NCBI GenBank assembly: GCA_021796055.1
Contig: JAJYOS010000381.1
Location: 1-6,560, forward strand
DNA: 6,560 nucleotides
From: Bacteroidota bacterium
GTDB lineage: Bacteria > Bacteroidota > Kryptoniia > Kryptoniales > JAKASW01
Direction: 5' to 3'
Shown here: positions 5,323 to 6,560 of the stretch, in pieces
Numbering within the stretch: the first letter of the stretch is position 1
Layout of the letters: each line of letters opens with the position of its first letter
The notes under the pieces: generated by a model
What the model saw: the letters and a program-made list of their open reading frames with translations, nothing else
Told to the model about the DNA's origin: nothing
Databases searched by the model: none
Translations under genes and position numbers: made by a program

Positions 5323-6560
5323 CAGATTTTGTACTTCGCCGTCATCTCGAAATTAGGATAAACTACCTGGTTTTGCAATAATTGTCGCGAGACTTGATAC
5401 CACCCGGATAAGACGACTTCAAGTTTCGGGAAATCTGCAAGGATAGAAGCCGTCGGCCCCGAATTTGTAATTTCGGATGCGAACTGCCGATCCCTTGCGG
5501 TGGTGTAGTTGTATTGAGTCAACGAAAGGTATTTGTAGCCGATTCCGTAGGACAATGCTCCCGAAGAATAGGTAAGTGATAGCCAGAAGGTCTGATCAAC
5601 GAAATAATTCAACGGGTATTCCGCGAAGCTTGACCAATAAAGTTCGCCCCTGGTATACAATTTGATGTTGGCGAAGAAAAAGAGAGAGAGCTTCGAAGTC
5701 ATGTTTACTCTGGTCGAGTCGAGAAACGACGCCTGTCGGAATGAAAAGCTGTGTACCTGTGAAAAAGCCTCGTAGTCGTAGACCGTGTAATTTGCCAGGA
5801 CTTCAAACCTGTTGGAGGATGCAAAATATTCATCGTAGTAATTTACGGTGGGAAAGAACCTGTAAATGAAATTCCTGTTGTTGTTCGCGCTTCGCTGGGA
5901 TTTCAGGTAAACCATGTGAATCATGTCGGCCTCAAATCCCAGGCCGGCGTTGAAAGAAGGGCTGAATCTGTGGTTAAGGTTCAGGGCAATAGTATTGGTC
6001 AGCTCATCACGGTCGTCGTAATTCAGCTCGCTGGGGGTGTTATAGTGGAAGATTGAGGCGAGCCCAGTCATGCCAAGGTAAGTGCTGCCGAAATGTAGTG
6101 AGAGTTGTCCCGATAGAGTATTTCTCGTCCCGAAATTATTCAGTTGTGCCTGGTTGGACATTTGCTGTTCTGAAAACGGATTTGTCAGCGGAACGTTTAT
6201 GAGCGTATGGGTCTCGGAACGTTCGTTATGTTCCATGGTTACCGTCATACTGTCGCCGTAGAAACTCGTGGTGAGGTCGCCGTGGATTTCGAAATTTGAC
6301 GTCCTGATCCTCGTATCGTAAAGGCTTGATGAGGGTGATAGTGGCTCGTATCTGTAGGTGAAATCGATTTGCCTCTGGGAGTAAGTGGCCAGGCCGTTCA
6401 GCTCGAAAAACCAAACAGGCATAAGGACGTTCGCGGCGAAGTTCGTCCTGTTGTCGTTTCTGTCCTGGATATTGTTCGCAACTCCGAAGAGGCTCTGTAC
6501 GGTTGAATCGGCCGGAAAGTAGAAGTCTCTGAGCTGAGTGACGTAGGCGACAGTATGACG
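5322..6560 (-). CDS. Probable outer-membrane beta-barrel protein (N-terminus outside window)
   Basis: The frame stays open from the TGA at 5322-5324 to the right edge, giving 412 codons. The ATG at 6420-6422 is an internal methionine rather than the start, because 46 further codons upstream read in the same style (for example VAYVTQLRDFYFP). The protein is rich in aromatic, Asn, Ser and Thr residues and consists of alternating polar/hydrophobic strands of about 10 residues (GLATYSQRQIDFTYRYEP, LSYGIGYKYLSLTQYNYT, KLEVVLSGWYQVSRQ). It has no long hydrophobic helix and ends in a strand-like FEMTAKYKI. This is the pattern of an outer-membrane beta-barrel. I do not recognise a named family, and a signal peptide would lie outside the window. 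It overlaps the RsbW-like gene by one base, so the pair is probably one transcript. A role in sensing or transport cannot be read from the sequence. Confidence 0.75.
   Translation of the reverse strand, partial: RHTVAYVTQLRDFYFPADSTVQSLFGVANNIQDRNDNRTNFAANVLMPVWFFELNGLATYSQRQIDFTYRYEPLSPSSSLYDTRIRTSNFEIHGDLTTSFYGDSMTVTMEHNERSETHTLINVPLTNPFSEQQMSNQAQLNNFGTRNTLSGQLSLHFGSTYLGMTGLASIFHYNTPSELNYDDRDELTNTIALNLNHRFSPSFNAGLGFEADMIHMVYLKSQRSANNNRNFIYRFFPTVNYYDEYFASSNRFEVLANYTVYDYEAFSQVHSFSFRQASFLDSTRVNMTSKLSLFFFANIKLYTRGELYWSSFAEYPLNYFVDQTFWLSLTYSSGALSYGIGYKYLSLTQYNYTTARDRQFASEITNSGPTASILADFPKLEVVLSGWYQVSRQLLQNQVVYPNFEMTAKYKI

Noticed and set aside
5322..6422. Complete 366-residue gene starting at the ATG at 6420-6422
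   Set aside because: The frame continues open, with the same beta-strand-like composition, to the window edge, and no ribosome binding site precedes that ATG.

Overview
The window looks like the chromosome of a Gram-negative bacterium, most likely of the FCB group (Ignavibacteria or Chlorobi-like). The clues are a probable outer-membrane beta-barrel protein, a lactate-dehydrogenase-like (type III) malate dehydrogenase of the kind found in Chlorobi and relatives, an L27 protein without the Firmicutes N-terminal extension, and AT-rich dispersed inverted repeats. The lineage is an inference from gene style. No marker here settles it.

Left third (1-2003, minus strand): a tightly packed operon. 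A nucleoside phosphorylase of the uridine phosphorylase type is followed, with a 4-base TTGA overlap, by a GT-A-fold glycosyltransferase. A further gene may begin inside the end of the glycosyltransferase and run off the left edge.

Middle (2004-3018): an accessory patch and the most interesting part. A complete tRNA-Ser(GCU) gene (2649-2738, minus) is followed 11 bases downstream by a small GIY-YIG nuclease gene. That gene's 3' end runs into a second, partial copy of the same tRNA. The partial copy carries tRNA bases 19-74 at 100% identity, but a 65-bp multi-hairpin palindromic element splits it exactly between anticodon bases 34 and 35. The arrangement resembles a very small tRNA-associated mobile element: a tRNA 3' part plus a nuclease, leaving a displaced tRNA remnant behind. 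The remnant, the nuclease tail and the palindrome are physically fused. The nuclease takes its last 28 or so codons and its stop from tRNA and palindrome sequence.

Right-centre (3019-4846, plus strand): rplU (L21), rpmA (L27) and mdh (malate dehydrogenase), each with a ribosome binding site. A probable sigma70-type promoter precedes rplU and a strong intrinsic terminator follows mdh. An AT-rich inverted repeat lies between rplU and rpmA, and a small perfect hairpin overlaps the rpmA stop codon.

Right end (4897-6560, minus strand): a membrane beta-barrel-like protein, incomplete at the right edge, overlaps by one base with an RsbW-type GHKL ATPase (anti-sigma/serine kinase-like). The two are probably cotranscribed. 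They converge on mdh.
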